Assembly: GCA_009760885.1 (NCBI GenBank)
Contig: CM019707.1
Span: 34,270,645 to 34,334,644 of the forward strand
Direction: 5' to 3'
Source: Achatina immaculata
Lineage: Eukaryota > Mollusca > Gastropoda > Stylommatophora > Achatinidae
Length of the DNA: 64,000 bases
Part shown: positions 10,420 through 20,980 of the stretch, in pieces
How positions within the stretch are numbered: the first letter of the stretch is position 1
Layout: each line of letters begins with the position of its first letter
Program-made: the position numbers and the translations under genes
Notes under the pieces: model-generated
The model's database searches: none
Told to the model about the DNA's origin: nothing
The model's input: the letters and a program-made list of their open reading frames with translations, nothing else

Positions 10420-10488
10420 GGATAAGACGCCCAATATGGATAAGACGCCCGATATGGATAAGACGCCCAATATGGATAAGACTCCCGA
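10420..10488. repeat. 18-bp repeat, ~4 units
   Basis: GGATAAGACGCCCAATAT units directly beside the end of an inverted family S copy, probably a slippage product of its terminal segment. Confidence 0.88.
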
Positions 10489-10800
10489 TCAGCGACCCAT
10501 AGCTGATATGCCAGCGTCAGGGTTAGCGAACCATAGCTGACCAAGACCCTGTCCCACCTCTCCGTGGAACCCCCAATAACAAGCATAACCTGGCTAACGG
10601 GGCAAGGATCGCCATAGTCCCCATGGTGGTGGAGTCTGCTAAAGAAGCATTGCATACCCCCGGCTTTTTTGCTGTACTCCGGGAATGAAAAAGTAGCCGC
10701 CATAACCCGCTCCCACGCCGATACGATGCTGTGCCTCAACACCTCTACAGCATCGGCTGCAAAGAACAACAGCTCGCAGTACATGGAGTTCGTACAAGTA
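10489..10800 (-). mobile_element. Family S repeat copy
   Basis: Inverted relative to the 9.5-kb copy. Plus-strand marks are CGACCCATAGCTGATATGCC, CTGACCAAGACCCTGTCCCA, GGTGGTGGAGTCTGCTAAAG, CGATACGATGCTGTGCCTCA and CATCGGCTGCAAAGAACAAC. One of the best-preserved copies. At its far end it continues into GTTCGTACAAGTAC, an extension also seen at 32.6, 36.4 and 39.3 kb. Confidence 0.9.
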
Positions 10801-11112
10801 CCTGCATCGTTGCTGTCAGAACTGTCTTTATGATCACAAATCTTCTACACACAGGTCAGCTCTTGTCTTCGGCCATCACCATAAAATACTTCACACATCA
10901 CATGCTGTTTTATAAATTCACATTCACATAGTATTTTCAACGCCTAAACTTGACAATTCTTTGATTTACTGAATAACCCAGTTTGTCATAACGGAACAAA
11001 ATCCTATCCTTCACAGATTCATCTTTTTTTAGCCCAAAGTCCAATAACCAGGTCAGCAACTTCGATTAGTTTCCTTGGAAGAGTAAGCTGGATTTTTATG
11101 GAACGTTTGTTA
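10801..11112. other. No gene seen
   Basis: AT-rich sequence with no repeat or coding signal I can recognise. Confidence 0.5.
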
Positions 11113-11430
11113 TGATGCCTGGAAGATCATCATCATCATCGTATCATCATCATGTGCCTTCTCCAGAACGAAGGTTGGCAGTGATGAATCTCCAGTTCCC
11201 TCGCTCCCTTGCCTTGATGGTGCACTCAGCCAGGCTGTATCCGTCCATTCCCGTATGTTTTCTTCCCATACACGATCACGTACGGGCATGTCCCATATTT
11301 AACGAAGGCGCTCTACAGGACCAGCAACAGAGTTAGACCCCTTTGATACAGTTACAATATCTTCCCATGCACATCTCTGTCTTCCTCTTGCTCTTTTTCC
11401 TTCCACATTTCCTTCTAGAATGGTCTTCAG
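11113..11430 (-). mobile_element. LINE fragment, C-terminal end of ORF2
   Basis: The minus strand encodes a degenerate C-terminus with GKRARGRQRCAWEDIV, the Gly-Arg-Pro-Arg/Gln...Trp signature common near the end of many invertebrate APE-type LINE polyproteins, followed by a W...A..R region. The 3' end runs into ATGATGATG repeats (plus strand ATCATCATC at 11127-11152). Family close to L-C but not identical. One stop is visible, so it is a dead fragment. Confidence 0.72.
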
Positions 11431-11732
11431 TATATTGCAGTGAACAGAGATAGATGTTTGTCTTACCGGGACAGACAATGTATATGAACATTAGGCTGCC
11501 TGAACATCAGATTGATTAATGCACTCGCCTCACGCGGAAGAAACCCGATTACCCAGCTGAAAAAATGTATACCTGACTCCTTCCTGAGCTGGTGAAAGGA
11601 TAGTTGTCAGGCTTTTGTGCCGCCAGCTAGGCAAATAAACTACAGGCACTGCCGTTAATGCAATATTAAAGTACAAAGAACAAGCTTGAGACAAGTGCTT
11701 ACATCTAAATATCTGGGCACTCGAGTAACATT
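11431..11732. other. No gene seen
   Basis: Unassigned sequence. Around 11515-11560 there is a weak tRNA-like string (AAACCCGATTACCC) but no partner A box, so I do not call it. Confidence 0.45.
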
Positions 11733-11962
11733 AGATAGTGTAGTTAGATAGTGTAGCGAGATAGTGTAGCTAGATTGTGTAGCGAGATAGTGTAGCTAGA
11801 TTGTGTAGCGAGATAGTGTAGCTAGATTGTGTAGCGAGATAGTGTAGCTAGATTGTGTAGCGAGATAGTGTAGCTAGATTGTGTAGCGAGATAGTGTAGC
11901 TAGATTGTGTAGCGAGATAGTGTAGCTAGATAGTGTAGCGAGATAGTGTAGCTAGATATTGT
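11733..11962. repeat. 13-bp repeat organised as 26-bp dimers
   Basis: Two alternating 13-mers, GATAGTGTAGCTA and GATTGTGTAGCGA, repeat as a 26-bp dimer about nine times. At both ends the 13-mer occurs alone, so the dimer was amplified later. Confidence 0.94.
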
Positions 11963-11980
11963 GGTTCGTTGCTATGCTGT

Positions 11981-12041
11981 CCTCTCGTGGCTAGACGGCT
12001 GCTCGTCCTACCGAGTTACGTGGTTCGAATCCCAGGTAATT
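11981..12041 (+). mobile_element. tRNA-like sequence, possible SINE head
   Basis: TGGCTAGACGG at 11988-11998 fits the RNA polymerase III A box and GGTTCGAATCC at 12022-12032 is a perfect B box. The spacing (23 bases) is shorter than in a functional tRNA, and the T-stem pairs poorly. A decayed tRNA pseudogene or SINE head is more likely than a working tRNA. Confidence 0.45.
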
Positions 12042-12309
12042 CTCTTGTGATTTTTCTTTTCTACCATGTCTCACTTTGTCTACGATGTTTTCGAGGCCTA
12101 ATTTCACAAAACTTTGTCCTGAAAATATCATAACAACAGGGAAGATCAATGGCTAGAGATGCAGGGGAAACCAAGAAAAAAAAATCATTGAGCCGAACGC
12201 GATGACACAGCAGGAAATCATCATCAGAGCTGATGGAAAATATCAAGGAAAGAGATCTGTGGGAAAGCATGACTGTCGGCATGGCACATGATGATGGTGA
12301 CTAGCATAC

Positions 12310-12634
12310 CCCATTATGACATCTTGACTGTCTGACAGTTGATGAAATTATCACATCTTGATTGTCTGACTAGTGATGAAACTATCACATTTTGATTGTC
12401 TGACTAGTGATGAAACTATCACATTTTGACTGTCTGACAGATGATGAAACTATCACATCTTGACTGTCTGACAGGTGATGAAACTATCACATCTTGACTA
12501 TCTGACAGGTGATGAAACTATCACATCTTGACTGTATGACAGATGATGAAACTATCACATCTTGACTGTCTGACAGGTGATGAAACTATCACATCTTGAC
12601 TGTCTGACAGGTGATGAAACTATCACATCTTACT
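12310..12634. repeat. 34-bp minisatellite, ~9 units
   Basis: Unit has CTATCACATCTTGACTGTCT then GACAGGTGATGAAA. A TAGTGATG variant marks the first units. Confidence 0.93.
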
Positions 12635-12867
12635 ATCAAGACGAACAGCTATAGAAAATAATGAAACATGTACACTTCCTAAATTGAATTTGTTTAATCT
12701 TTCAAGCTGGCCCAATCTTTTCTCTTGGAAACAGAGACAGCAGATTGACAGATAGATGGGTAGAGAGGGTGTGTGTCTGTGTAGCTGTGTGTGTGGATGA
12801 GTGGGTGTGTGGGTGAGTGTGGGTATTGTTGTTATAAGAAGTTCGCAGACCTAACCCTCTCTCCCAT

Positions 12868-13395
12868 CATGCCGCCCCCCCCCCCCCCCCGAAGAAATCG
12901 CCCGCGTTTATAGTTCTAGCTAGACAAGATGTAACATTACACACTGATTCTAGACGGCCCACACCCCCACCCCCCAAAAAATCGCCCACGTTTATAGTTC
13001 TAGCTAGACAAGATGTAACATTACACACTGATTCTAGACGGCCCACACCCCCACCCACCCCCCCCCCCCAAAAAATCGCCCACGTTTATAGTTCTAGCTA
13101 GACAAGATGTAACATTACACACTGATTCTAGACGGCCCACACCCCCACCCCCCAAAAAATCGCCCACGTTTATAGTTCTAGCTAGACAAGATGTAACATT
13201 ACACACTGATTCTAGACGGCCCACACCCCCACCCCCCAAAAAATCGCCCACGTTATAGTTCTAGCTAGACAAGATGTAACATTACACACTGATTCTAGAC
13301 GGCCCACACCCCCAACCCCCCCCCCCCAAAAAAAATCGCCCACGTTTATAGTCCTAGCTAGACAAGATGTAACATTACACGCTCATTCTAGACGC
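12868..13395. repeat. 82-96-bp minisatellite with poly-C hinge, 6 units
   Basis: Each unit contains TAGTTCTAGCTAGACAAGAT, CATTACACACTGATTCTAGA and a C-rich hinge of variable length (CCCCCACCCCCC...AAAAAATCGCCC). Unit length varies mostly through the C run, so the hinge is unstable. Minus-strand Gly-rich frames (12867-13251) are repeat artefacts. Confidence 0.93.
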
Positions 13396-14194
13396 CCCAC
13401 GGTACCGGGTCTTGGCCATCTTGTGGTTCGCTGGCTCAGACACCCACACCACTGTACCGCGGTCATGTTTCTCCCCCTGAGATTCTGTGCTGGAAGTTGT
13501 ATTTATGCTGCTTGTGGTTGCTGTTGTGTGTATGCAAGATGTAGCTGATACAACATTTCCAACCTCAGAAAGAAAGAAAATAAGGCGGAAAAAAAGTGGG
13601 GGTTATATCCTTTTTTTTTTTTTCTAAAGTTACTGTTGAAATGAGAATGGCGCTAACATAAGCTGTGCGTGATTGATGTAAATCTTAGAACCTCGCTGAC
13701 AGCTCGACCGATTGTTCGTCTGTTTGTCTTTCTAACATCCGCGCAGAGTTTTTTAAACGAATCATTTATTTCCTTCCGACAGCGAGGGCCCTAAATATTT
13801 GCTGTCCTGGAAATTGATTTAAGGCCCCGCTGCTTCTGTTAAGGGACGACAGTACGGAGAGTTTTGTAAGGATCGCGTCCCAGATTTTGATCAAGGTAGC
13901 AAGGAAAGCAACTGTTCCTGTGTTTGGCAGGACATAAAGAGAAGTTGCCAGTTCAATGCCGGGTATGTGATGTTTAGAGTGTAGAGGACGAAGGAAATGG
14001 ATGTTCTGAGGTGATTTATGAAAGTTCGGATGGATGCAAGGGCATAGTGCCTGTTTGTTGGTCTTTGAAACTGGAATATGATTTCTTGATTTTGGATACA
14101 GAACGTTACGGGAAATCTTTCATCGTCATCATTCATCATCATAATCTACTTTTCAAATCATCATCGTCATCATCTTGTCTTCTGCTTCTTCGTC
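13396..14194. other. No gene recognised
   Basis: Mixed sequence. There is a T-run near 13611-13623 and (CAT)-rich clusters at 14122-14175. A minus-strand 83-residue frame (13891-14142) has no recognisable family. Confidence 0.45.
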
Positions 14195-14998
14195 TGCTCA
14201 AAACCCAGCAGTAAAGCTTATTAGTGACAAAGATGAAGCACAAACAACTAACCAGTACAAACTTATCAAAATATTGCCTCTTAAGAACAGGTTCCTCTTC
14301 AACAAAGCCAAGTTGGTACATCAAATTCTTTCACGGCATGCTCCGCCTTACCTATGGAACCTGTTTAAATTTAGCCCAAAGTGCAGCCAACACTTGAACA
14401 ACACAAGTCTTCCAAAACCTAGACTTGACCTTTACAAGGAAAGCTTTACTTATTCTGCTGCTCATCTTTGGAACACCCTCCTATCTTGTATAAAAAAATA
14501 TAAACTATACTCCTTCCTACAACTACAAACTTTTCCAATATCTATTTGATGTCGACTACATGCCTCCATAAATCGTAAGACTTAAAAAGTTATTTTAGAC
14601 TGCTCTTACAGACACCGAACTCATTACTCTGAATAGTAATGAAATTTTTGTTTGGTAGATGGTCATTTATATGTTTATTTAGTTAGTCATTTATATGCGT
14701 ATGTAGTTAGTCATTTATGTGTGTATTTAGTTACTCATTTATATGCGTATGTAGTTAGTCATTTATATGTATATGTAGTTCTTCATTTTTATGCGTAGTC
14801 ATTTATATCTGTATGATTAGTCATTTTTATGTGTCTGTAGTTAATTTATTGTTAATTATGTGTGTTATATGAGCAGCATATTTGTAGAATGTCTGGAACA
14901 GAGTGAACGTTTTATGATAAAAGGCAGAATGTCAGACAGACCTGCGTGCCAAATTCTTAATCCTTTTGAAATAAAGATCAACCAGTAAATCAATCGTA
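14195..14998 (+). mobile_element. LINE L-A 3' fragment (RT C-terminus plus 3' UTR)
   Basis: Encodes the last ~110 residues of an RT polyprotein (frame 14175-14549), with NKAKLVHQILSRHAPPYLW and PRLDLYKESFTYSAAHLWN, matching the 48.7-49.0-kb copy. The 3' UTR has AGAATGTCTGGAACAGAGTG, GGCAGAATGTCAGACAG and CTTTTGAAATAAAGATCAA. Within the UTR, 14655-14850 is a degenerate ~24-bp repeat of TAGTCATTTATATG..TATG, present only once in the 31.9-kb tail. The frame is open here but heavily 5' truncated. Confidence 0.86.
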
Positions 14999-15009
14999 TT
15001 ATTCTACTC

Positions 15010-15110
15010 TTTCATCGTCATCATCATCATCATCATCATGTTCTTTTTCATTTTTCTTCCTCTTCATTATGATGATGATTATCATCATCATTTTCGTCTT
15101 CCTCTTCTTT
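15010..15110. repeat. CAT/CTT trinucleotide-rich patch
   Basis: Interrupted (CAT)n and CTTCCTCTTC sequence just after the LINE tail. Confidence 0.75.
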
Positions 15111-15182
15111 TCCAGTAAGTCCACGTAATCTAATTTCTTTATCTTTAATCACATGATGGTGCTGAAAAACAAACATTTCCTG

Positions 15183-16110
15183 CAGTAAACAACACTGTAA
15201 CAGATAACTCTGGAGTAAACAACACTGTAACAGATAACTCTGGAGTAAGCAACACTGTAACAGATAACTCTGGAGTAAGCAACACTGTAACAGATAACTC
15301 TGGAGTAAACAACACTGTAACAGATAACTCTGAAGTAAGCAACACTGTAACAGATAACTCTGGAGTAGGCAACACTGTAACAGATAACTCTGGAGTAAGC
15401 AACACTGTAACAGATAACTCTGGAGTAGATAGCACTGTAATAGATAACTCTGGAGTAAACAACACTGTAACAGATAACTCTGGAGTAGATAACACTATAA
15501 CAGATAACTCTGGAGTAGATAACACTGTAACAGATAACTCTGGAGTAAACAACACTGTAACAGATAACTCTGGAGTAGGTAACACTGTAACAGATAACTC
15601 TGGAGTAAGCAACACTGTAACAGATAACTCTGGAGTAGATAACACTGTAACAGATAACTCTGGAGTAAGCAACACTGTAACAGATAACACTGTAACAGAT
15701 AACTCTGGAGTAGGCAACACTGTAACAGATAACTCTGGAGTAAGCAACACTGTAACAGATAACACTGGTGTAGGTAACACTGTAACAGATAACTCTGGAG
15801 TAGGCAATACTGTAACATATAACTCTGGAGTAGATAACACTGTAACAGATAACACTGGAGTAGACAACACTGTAACAGATAACTCTGGAGCAGGTAACTC
15901 TGTAACAGATAACTCTGGAGTAGATAACATTGTAACAGATAACTCTAGAGTAAGCAACACTGTAACAGATAACACTGGAGTAGATAACTCTGTAACAGAT
16001 AACACTGGAGTAGATAACTCTGTAACAGATAACACTGGAGTAAATAAAACTATAACAGGTAACTCTGGAGTAGGTAACACTGTAACAGATAACCTTGGAG
16101 TGAGTAACAA
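15183..16110. repeat. 30-bp minisatellite, ~31 units
   Basis: Unit CACTGTAACAGATAACTCTG plus GAGTAARCAA. The 10-codon period leaves the minus strand open in more than one frame (444 residues 15145-16479, 394 residues 15149-16333), with repeats such as SVTVLLTPEL or RVICYSVAYS. Open frames in parallel registers of one array argue against a protein. A half-length unit near 15680 shows a slippage event. Confidence 0.95.
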
Positions 16111-16164
16111 TGTAACGTAACTGAAAAGCATATGTTTCATTTTCATATTTAATAAATGACCAGA

Positions 16165-16516
16165 ACATACAGGATACCCTGGAAAATACAGGAGACACTG
16201 GAACATACATGGAGACACTGGAACATACAGCAGACCCTGGAACATACAGGAAACACTGGAAAATACAGGAGACACTGGAACATACATGAAGACACTGGAA
16301 TATACAGCAGACACTGGAACATATAGGAAACACTGGAAAATACAGGAGACACTGGAAAATACAGGAGACACTGGAACATACATGGAGACACTAGAACATA
16401 CAGGAAACACTGGAAAATACAGGAAACACTGGAAAATACAGGAAACACTGGAAAATACAGGAGACAGTGGAATATACATGGAGACACTGGAACATACATG
16501 GAGACACTGGAACTAA
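16165..16516. repeat. 19-bp minisatellite, ~18 units
   Basis: Units such as ACACTGGAAAATACAGGAG and ACACTGGAACATACATGGAG. It follows within 60 bases of the previous array but is unrelated in sequence. Confidence 0.92.
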
Positions 16517-17397
16517 CAGGTATTTAATTTTAACACTTATATGGTCAAGTGTTATTAAACATATGATCGGTGTCGTGAGATAATGTCATCAAATGTCATT
16601 ACTATGTGAATCTGTGCACAGATGACAGACTTGTAATACACGCTCTCTGTAGTTTTTTTGTTTTTTAGTGTGGCAATAATGTGTGTCACAGCGACAAGGG
16701 ACAGGAAGTCGTGGAGGAACAGGAAGAGGAACCTGTAAAACAGGAAGTAGCTAGGAGACATGATGCCATTTCCGTTTCAAATAACGCCTGTAACATCAAA
16801 AGCGATCAGACAAATTTCCTAATGCATTTTTCATTAACACTCAGCGTTGCCGGCAGTAGCTACTCAAGCGGTATCCTACAGAAGTTAGCAGCCACAAAAG
16901 TGTGGCTATGCATTTTTAACAACAGCAGCGTCTGCTAAGCCATTACTCAGCGTCTATATTTTTAACGTAATTGTTATCTCTCCTCTTGTTAACGTCATTT
17001 TAGCGAAGTGAAGGGACACGGCCTCTCTGTACCCCTATCCGTGGGAGGATTTCAAGACGTGCTGGTACGGTACCTGACCCCCAGCCCTTTTTAGAGGTAA
17101 AACAAAGACGCCCCTGCAGGCTTTGTAAAACGTGACTGGGACACGCCACCGTTTGCCATGCTATATATGGGTTGGGCCGAGAGATGCCATTAATATTTCA
17201 ACATCTTTGCAGCGCGAATTCTTTGGAATCTGGTATTTCTCTGCCAGCAGTGAACGAAAGGAGTTGATATTTTGAATTAAGTCCCCTGTTTTCCTTTATG
17301 TTTTCATCTTTTTTCTTTTTTTTTTTTTTCACTTTTAATACTTTTGTTTTCAACACTGATGTTTTCTTTTTACATTCTTCCATGTCTTATATTAACT
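16517..17397. other. No gene recognised
   Basis: A low-repeat stretch. Features are only a T-rich patch at 17310-17345 and a short GC-rich section near 17020-17120. No exon-like frame seen. Confidence 0.45.
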
Positions 17398-17650
17398 GCG
17401 AAGAATCCACCATTTACAGATCTTTTGTCTTTGTTAAAATAAAATCTTATCGTTCACATATCTATGCATCTTCGCTAAAACATTTCACCACTTATAGATC
17501 TTTGTATCTTCACTAAAACATTTCGCCATTTATAGATCTTTGTATCTTTCCTACATTAGTTCATCATTTATAGATCTTTATATCTTTGTTAAAACATCTC
17601 ACCACTAATAGATCTTTGTATCTTCGCTAAAACATTTCATTATTTACACA
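17398..17650. repeat. ~38-bp minisatellite, 6 degenerate units
   Basis: Units share TATAGATCTTTGTATCTTC and CTAAAACATTTC.ACCA. They are strongly diverged, so the array is older than most here. Confidence 0.85.
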
Positions 17651-17663
17651 TTGTTCTCGTCCG

Positions 17664-17712
17664 AGTTAAGACAGTTAAGACAGTTAAGACAGTTAAGACA
17701 TTTAAGACAGCT
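17664..17712. repeat. 10-bp repeat, 5 units
   Basis: GTTAAGACAG repeated in tandem. Confidence 0.88.
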
Positions 17713-17861
17713 CGTCATTTAGAAAAGTTTCATGCTCTCTGTGCATGTGGTCAGCAGTACACTAAGAACAGGTTCATCAGAGCTTCGGTTTGGAACTTTT
17801 TACATCGCCGTTATCATCTTGCGCAGGAAATATCACATAATGTGACTATCACAGAGACTTT

Positions 17862-18116
17862 CCTAATTGTAACTGTGTTTAAAAAAAAAAGGGGGGGGGG
17901 CGTATAGCTGGCCCTGGGGACCTGCCCCATTACACCCGGGACGTGCCCATACGTGTTAGTGTTCGGCCTTTGACCTCGGGTTGTCCTTCAATGTTTCCCA
18001 GGGAACTGATTCCAGTGTTGTATTGGCTTGTGTGTTGCACGTGATCTAGCATTTAGCTGAGATTTGCATCCACTGTCCTTGACTACATGTAACGAAGTGA
18101 GTCGTTCTTATGGTCG
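17862..18116 (+). mobile_element. Unclassified interspersed repeat P, copy 1
   Basis: About 250 bp, homologous to 49936-50172 in the same orientation. Shared marks: CTAATTGTAACTGT, GACCTGCCC, GTGCCCATACGT, GATCTAGCATTTA, GGGATTTGCA-like, CCACTG.CCTTG and ACATGTAA. Contains a poly-A/poly-G run (17880-17900). No coding capacity. Class unknown. Confidence 0.72.
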
Positions 18117-18184
18117 AAATTACTTTGGCGATTGTTCCTGGTGTTCTTCTTAGTTACTTCTTGGCTACTTCTTGCAAATTCCGT

Positions 18185-18352
18185 CCTGCTTTGGCAAAGG
18201 ATTGGAGAGTTTGTGACCTGCTTTGGCAAAGGATTGGAGAGTTTGTGACCTGCTTTTGGCAAAGGATTGGAGAGTTTGTGACCTGCTTTGGCAAAGGATT
18301 GGAGAGTTTGTGATCTGCTGTGGCAAAGGATTGGAGAGATTGTGATCTGCTT
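18185..18352. repeat. 33-34-bp minisatellite, 5 units
   Basis: Unit has GGCAAAGGATTGGAGAGTTT and GTGACCTGCTTT. Confidence 0.92.
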
Positions 18353-18504
18353 TGTTTTAACTTTTGTTTTAACTTAATTTCATAGAGTTCATTATGAATA
18401 ATTTCCACAGTGGCGTCCCTTGGAAGGTGACGGCCGTTAAAGGAAAGTTATACTTCGTTAAACTACGTATAGGGTTGTTCAAATAGTGAGTTTGTTTATG
18501 TTGT

Positions 18505-18872
18505 TTTAGTTTAGTTTAGTTTAGTTTTGTTTTGTTTTGTTTTGTTTTGAGCTGTTATCACTTGAAGAAATATCATCGATCAAATATGTGTGTGTGTGCA
18601 CACGCGCGTTGGAGGAGGGGAGATGAGAGAGGAAGAAGAGAGAGAAGAGAAAGAGACAGAATAGAGAGAATAGAAAGAGAGATAAAGAGATAAGAGAAAG
18701 AGAGATGAGAGAAAGAGACAGCGTAGAGATAGTCAAGGGAGAAGAGAAAGAGAGAGAGAGAAGACAGAGAGAAAGAGACAGTGTAGAGATAGAGTAAAGA
18801 GAGAGAAAGAGAAGAGAGAGAGAGAGAGAGAGAGTCGAAAGAAAGATGAGAGAGAGAGAGAGAGAGAGAGAT
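18505..18872. repeat. TTTAG/TTTTG pentamers and GA-rich tract
   Basis: (TTTAG)n/(TTTTG)n at about 18505-18548, then a long interrupted (GA)n purine tract at about 18612-18870. The minus-strand Ser/Leu-rich frames here are low complexity. Confidence 0.88.
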
Positions 18873-19718
18873 TTCTTTTCTCTCTACCTGTAAAACACTA
18901 AACATCTAACTCACTTTATTCCAGCATAAAAAAAACATCATCTTATACCTACAAACGCTGAAACATAATTCAAGAAATGAGGAAAAAACCAAAAACAAAA
19001 CAAAACACAACTGGAAAATATGGAGGCAAACAAAAGAAAAGACTCTAATGAACATTTCATTAATATCGGTGTATTCACAGAGATAATGAACACGCAACTT
19101 CTGAATCATGTTCAGTCTGTTTCTGAACTTTGCAAAATCTTGTCACACAACATTTTTCTCACATTTCAGCCCTCAAGCTTCTATCAATAACAGAAAGTGG
19201 CGGTTATTGCTCGGCACATTTAGACTCTGTCTAAGTAAGAGAAATTATATTCGTCTTTTTTTTTTGCCTTCTATACCAAAATTAATAGCAGCCTTCTCGG
19301 AGATTAAATGTCCTTGTGCTAATTGAATTTCGAGATAATTATAGTAATGCTCCCTCAACTGGGACCAGTTCTGAAGAAGTTTAATTAATGATAAAAAAAA
19401 AGTACCGGGCTTTCGAGTGTGGTTGCGTAGTCTAGTTTTCATGTTTTGCCTAGCTGAGAAGCTGGGTGGCGTAACGGTGCAGCCGTGCTACTGGTTTCTG
19501 AGAGAACTGAACTAGAAATCTGCATAATGTTTGTCATGAAATATTAAGTTAGCACTTTGTTCCGTTACCTTGATAGCCAGGTCACGTCTCCCAACCTGGC
19601 CGGTTGGTAGAATCCAAAGAGGCGGTAGAAGGTTAGACATTTCTAGGTTGGTTGATTATTGCGAGAACTGTCGGGGGCGTCAGGTAAATGATGCCTCTCA
19701 TGACTTCTTCTGCTTCTT

Positions 19719-19721
<3 letters not shown>
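18873..19721. other. No gene recognised
   Basis: AT-rich. At 19465-19500 a weak tRNA-like A box (TGGCGTAACGG) occurs without a good B box. Confidence 0.45.
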
Positions 19722-19754
<33 letters not shown>

Positions 19755-19776
19755 TTCTTCTTCTTCTTCTTCAACT
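19722..19776. repeat. (CAT)n(CTT)n microsatellite at a LINE 3' end
   Basis: About ten CAT followed by about six CTT. It is the tail of the minus-strand LINE that starts at 19777. Confidence 0.92.
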
Positions 19777-19856
19777 TTCCAGACTATTAAGACTCATTGC
19801 TGCAGATAAACTTCGCATCCATTCCTCTCTATTCCTAATCTTCGCTCCCCAATTTT
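19777..19856 (-). mobile_element. LINE L-C 3' end, part 1 (interrupted)
   Basis: Homologous to 51590-51660: TTAAGACTCATTGCTGCAGA and CCTCTCTATTCCTAAT, the C-terminal coding end in reverse. It breaks at about 19856 after CTCCCCAA and continues at 20343 with AACTGGTGACGCC, so the ~0.49 kb between them is a nested insertion. Confidence 0.78.
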
Positions 19857-20342
19857 CATTTCATTTATTCATTGCATGTCCCTTGCGGAACTTTGCCTCT
19901 CTAACAGTACTCCTGTAGGCATCTTGGTTGTGAGCAAGATGCCCTGCTGCCGATACATCCATTTGCAAATCATCAATGATGTCTTGTAGCCATCTTCGCC
20001 TTGGTCTTCCTCTCTTTCTTTTTCCCATTATGTACCTTACCAAGATAGTCTTCCTTCTATTATCATGACGTTTAATGTGTCCAAAATATTTAAGTTTTCT
20101 TTGTTTAATCCTCTTTACTATCCAGCCTTCTTCAATACTAAGTTCTCGTAGTATGGATATATTTGTTCTTTTTTGTGTAGTCTGTAAAGGATAAATATAT
20201 ATTCACATTAAAGTCTCTGCATTTCTCTGTTATTAATCTTAAACTGAATATATGATCTCTTGATCCTCTTCCTTGCCTGAAACCAGCTTGGACCATATTG
20301 ACTTCTTCTTCTATTTTCTTACGAAGTCTACCCACTATGATT
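19857..20342 (-). mobile_element. LINE L-B copy with internal deletion, nested in L-C
   Basis: On the minus strand it encodes an RT stretch (GRLRKKIEEEVNMVQAGF, then GRGSRDHIFSLRLI and FNVNIYLSFTDYTK) and then jumps, at about 20180, to the C-terminal region (KRGRPRRRWLQDIIDDLQ and EAKFRKGHA). Compared with the L-B copy at 51.9-53.5 kb, about 1 kb carrying the YADD active-site region is missing. The junction has a few A's of microhomology. It cannot encode an active RT. Confidence 0.82.
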
Positions 20343-20528
20343 ATTAACAGAATTTTACTCTTCAACTGGTGACGCCAAATTCTTTCGTATCCTCTTCCAT
20401 GTTGTCTTTCCATCTTATTGGTCTACTCCTTGGCCTTGTTTCCTTCATCTCTTGTACATACATCATTTTCGTTTTTCTGTTCTCTTCCATTCTTTCTACA
20501 TGCCCCAACCAGCGTAATATGTTCAGGT
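20343..20528 (-). mobile_element. LINE L-C 3' end, part 2 (interrupted)
   Basis: Homologous to 51660-51830. Plus-strand marks: GTATCCTCTTCCATGTTGTC, CCTTGTTTCCTTCATCTCTTG and TCTGTTCTCTTCCATTCTTT. Together with 19777-19856 it makes one L-C 3' end of about 265 bp. Confidence 0.8.
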
Positions 20529-20866
20529 AAATGGAGTCTCTCCTGAGTATCAGTTGAAAGCCAGGTAAATGACGTCTCTCATGAATTTCAGTTGAAAATG
20601 AGGTAAATGGCGTCTCTCATGAGTTTCAGTTGAAAGTCAGGTAAATGGTGTCTCTCATGAGTTTGAGTTGAAAGTCAGGTAAATGGTGTCTCTCATGAGT
20701 TTCAGTTGAAAGTCAGGTAAATGGTGTCTCTCATGAGTTTCAGTTGAAAGTCAGGTAAATGGTGTCTCTCATGAGTTTCAGTTGAGCGTCAGATAAATGG
20801 CGTCTCTCATGAGTCTCAGTTGAACTTCATGTAAATGGCGAATCTCATTACTTTCAGTCCCGACCT
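20526..20866. repeat. 38-bp minisatellite, 9 units
   Basis: Unit: GTAAATGGTGTCTCTCATGA then GTTTCAGTTGAAAGTCAG. It abuts the L-C fragment. Confidence 0.94.
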
Positions 20867-20879
20867 CGTGACTTTTTTC

Positions 20880-20980
20880 GGTCTTGTACCAGAAAAAAAA
20901 AGTCCCACTGCTGGGACGGAACCCGTACCACTGGTTTAGTTAACCGAGCGCCTAACCACTCAGCCAACCAAGCCGCCAAC
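20880..20980 (-). mobile_element. tRNA-derived SINE head
   Basis: On the minus strand, GGCTTGGTTGGCTGAGTGG leads into TTAGGCGCTCGGTTAACTAA and GGTTCCGTCCC. TGGCTGAGTGG (complement of 20956-20966) is a canonical polymerase III A box and GGTTCCGTCCC (complement of 20913-20923) a near-B box, with Leu/Ser-like spacing. It then runs into a T-rich stretch. Acceptor-stem pairing is poor, so it is a SINE head or pseudogene rather than a working tRNA. Confidence 0.62.

Noticed and set aside
15145..16479. 444- and 394-residue minus-strand open frames
   Set aside because: They run through a 30-bp array (10 codons), and parallel registers are equally open. No non-repeat domain.
19455..19515. tRNA gene or SINE head on plus strand
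   Set aside because: A good A box (TGGCGTAACGG) but no acceptable B box; too weak to annotate.
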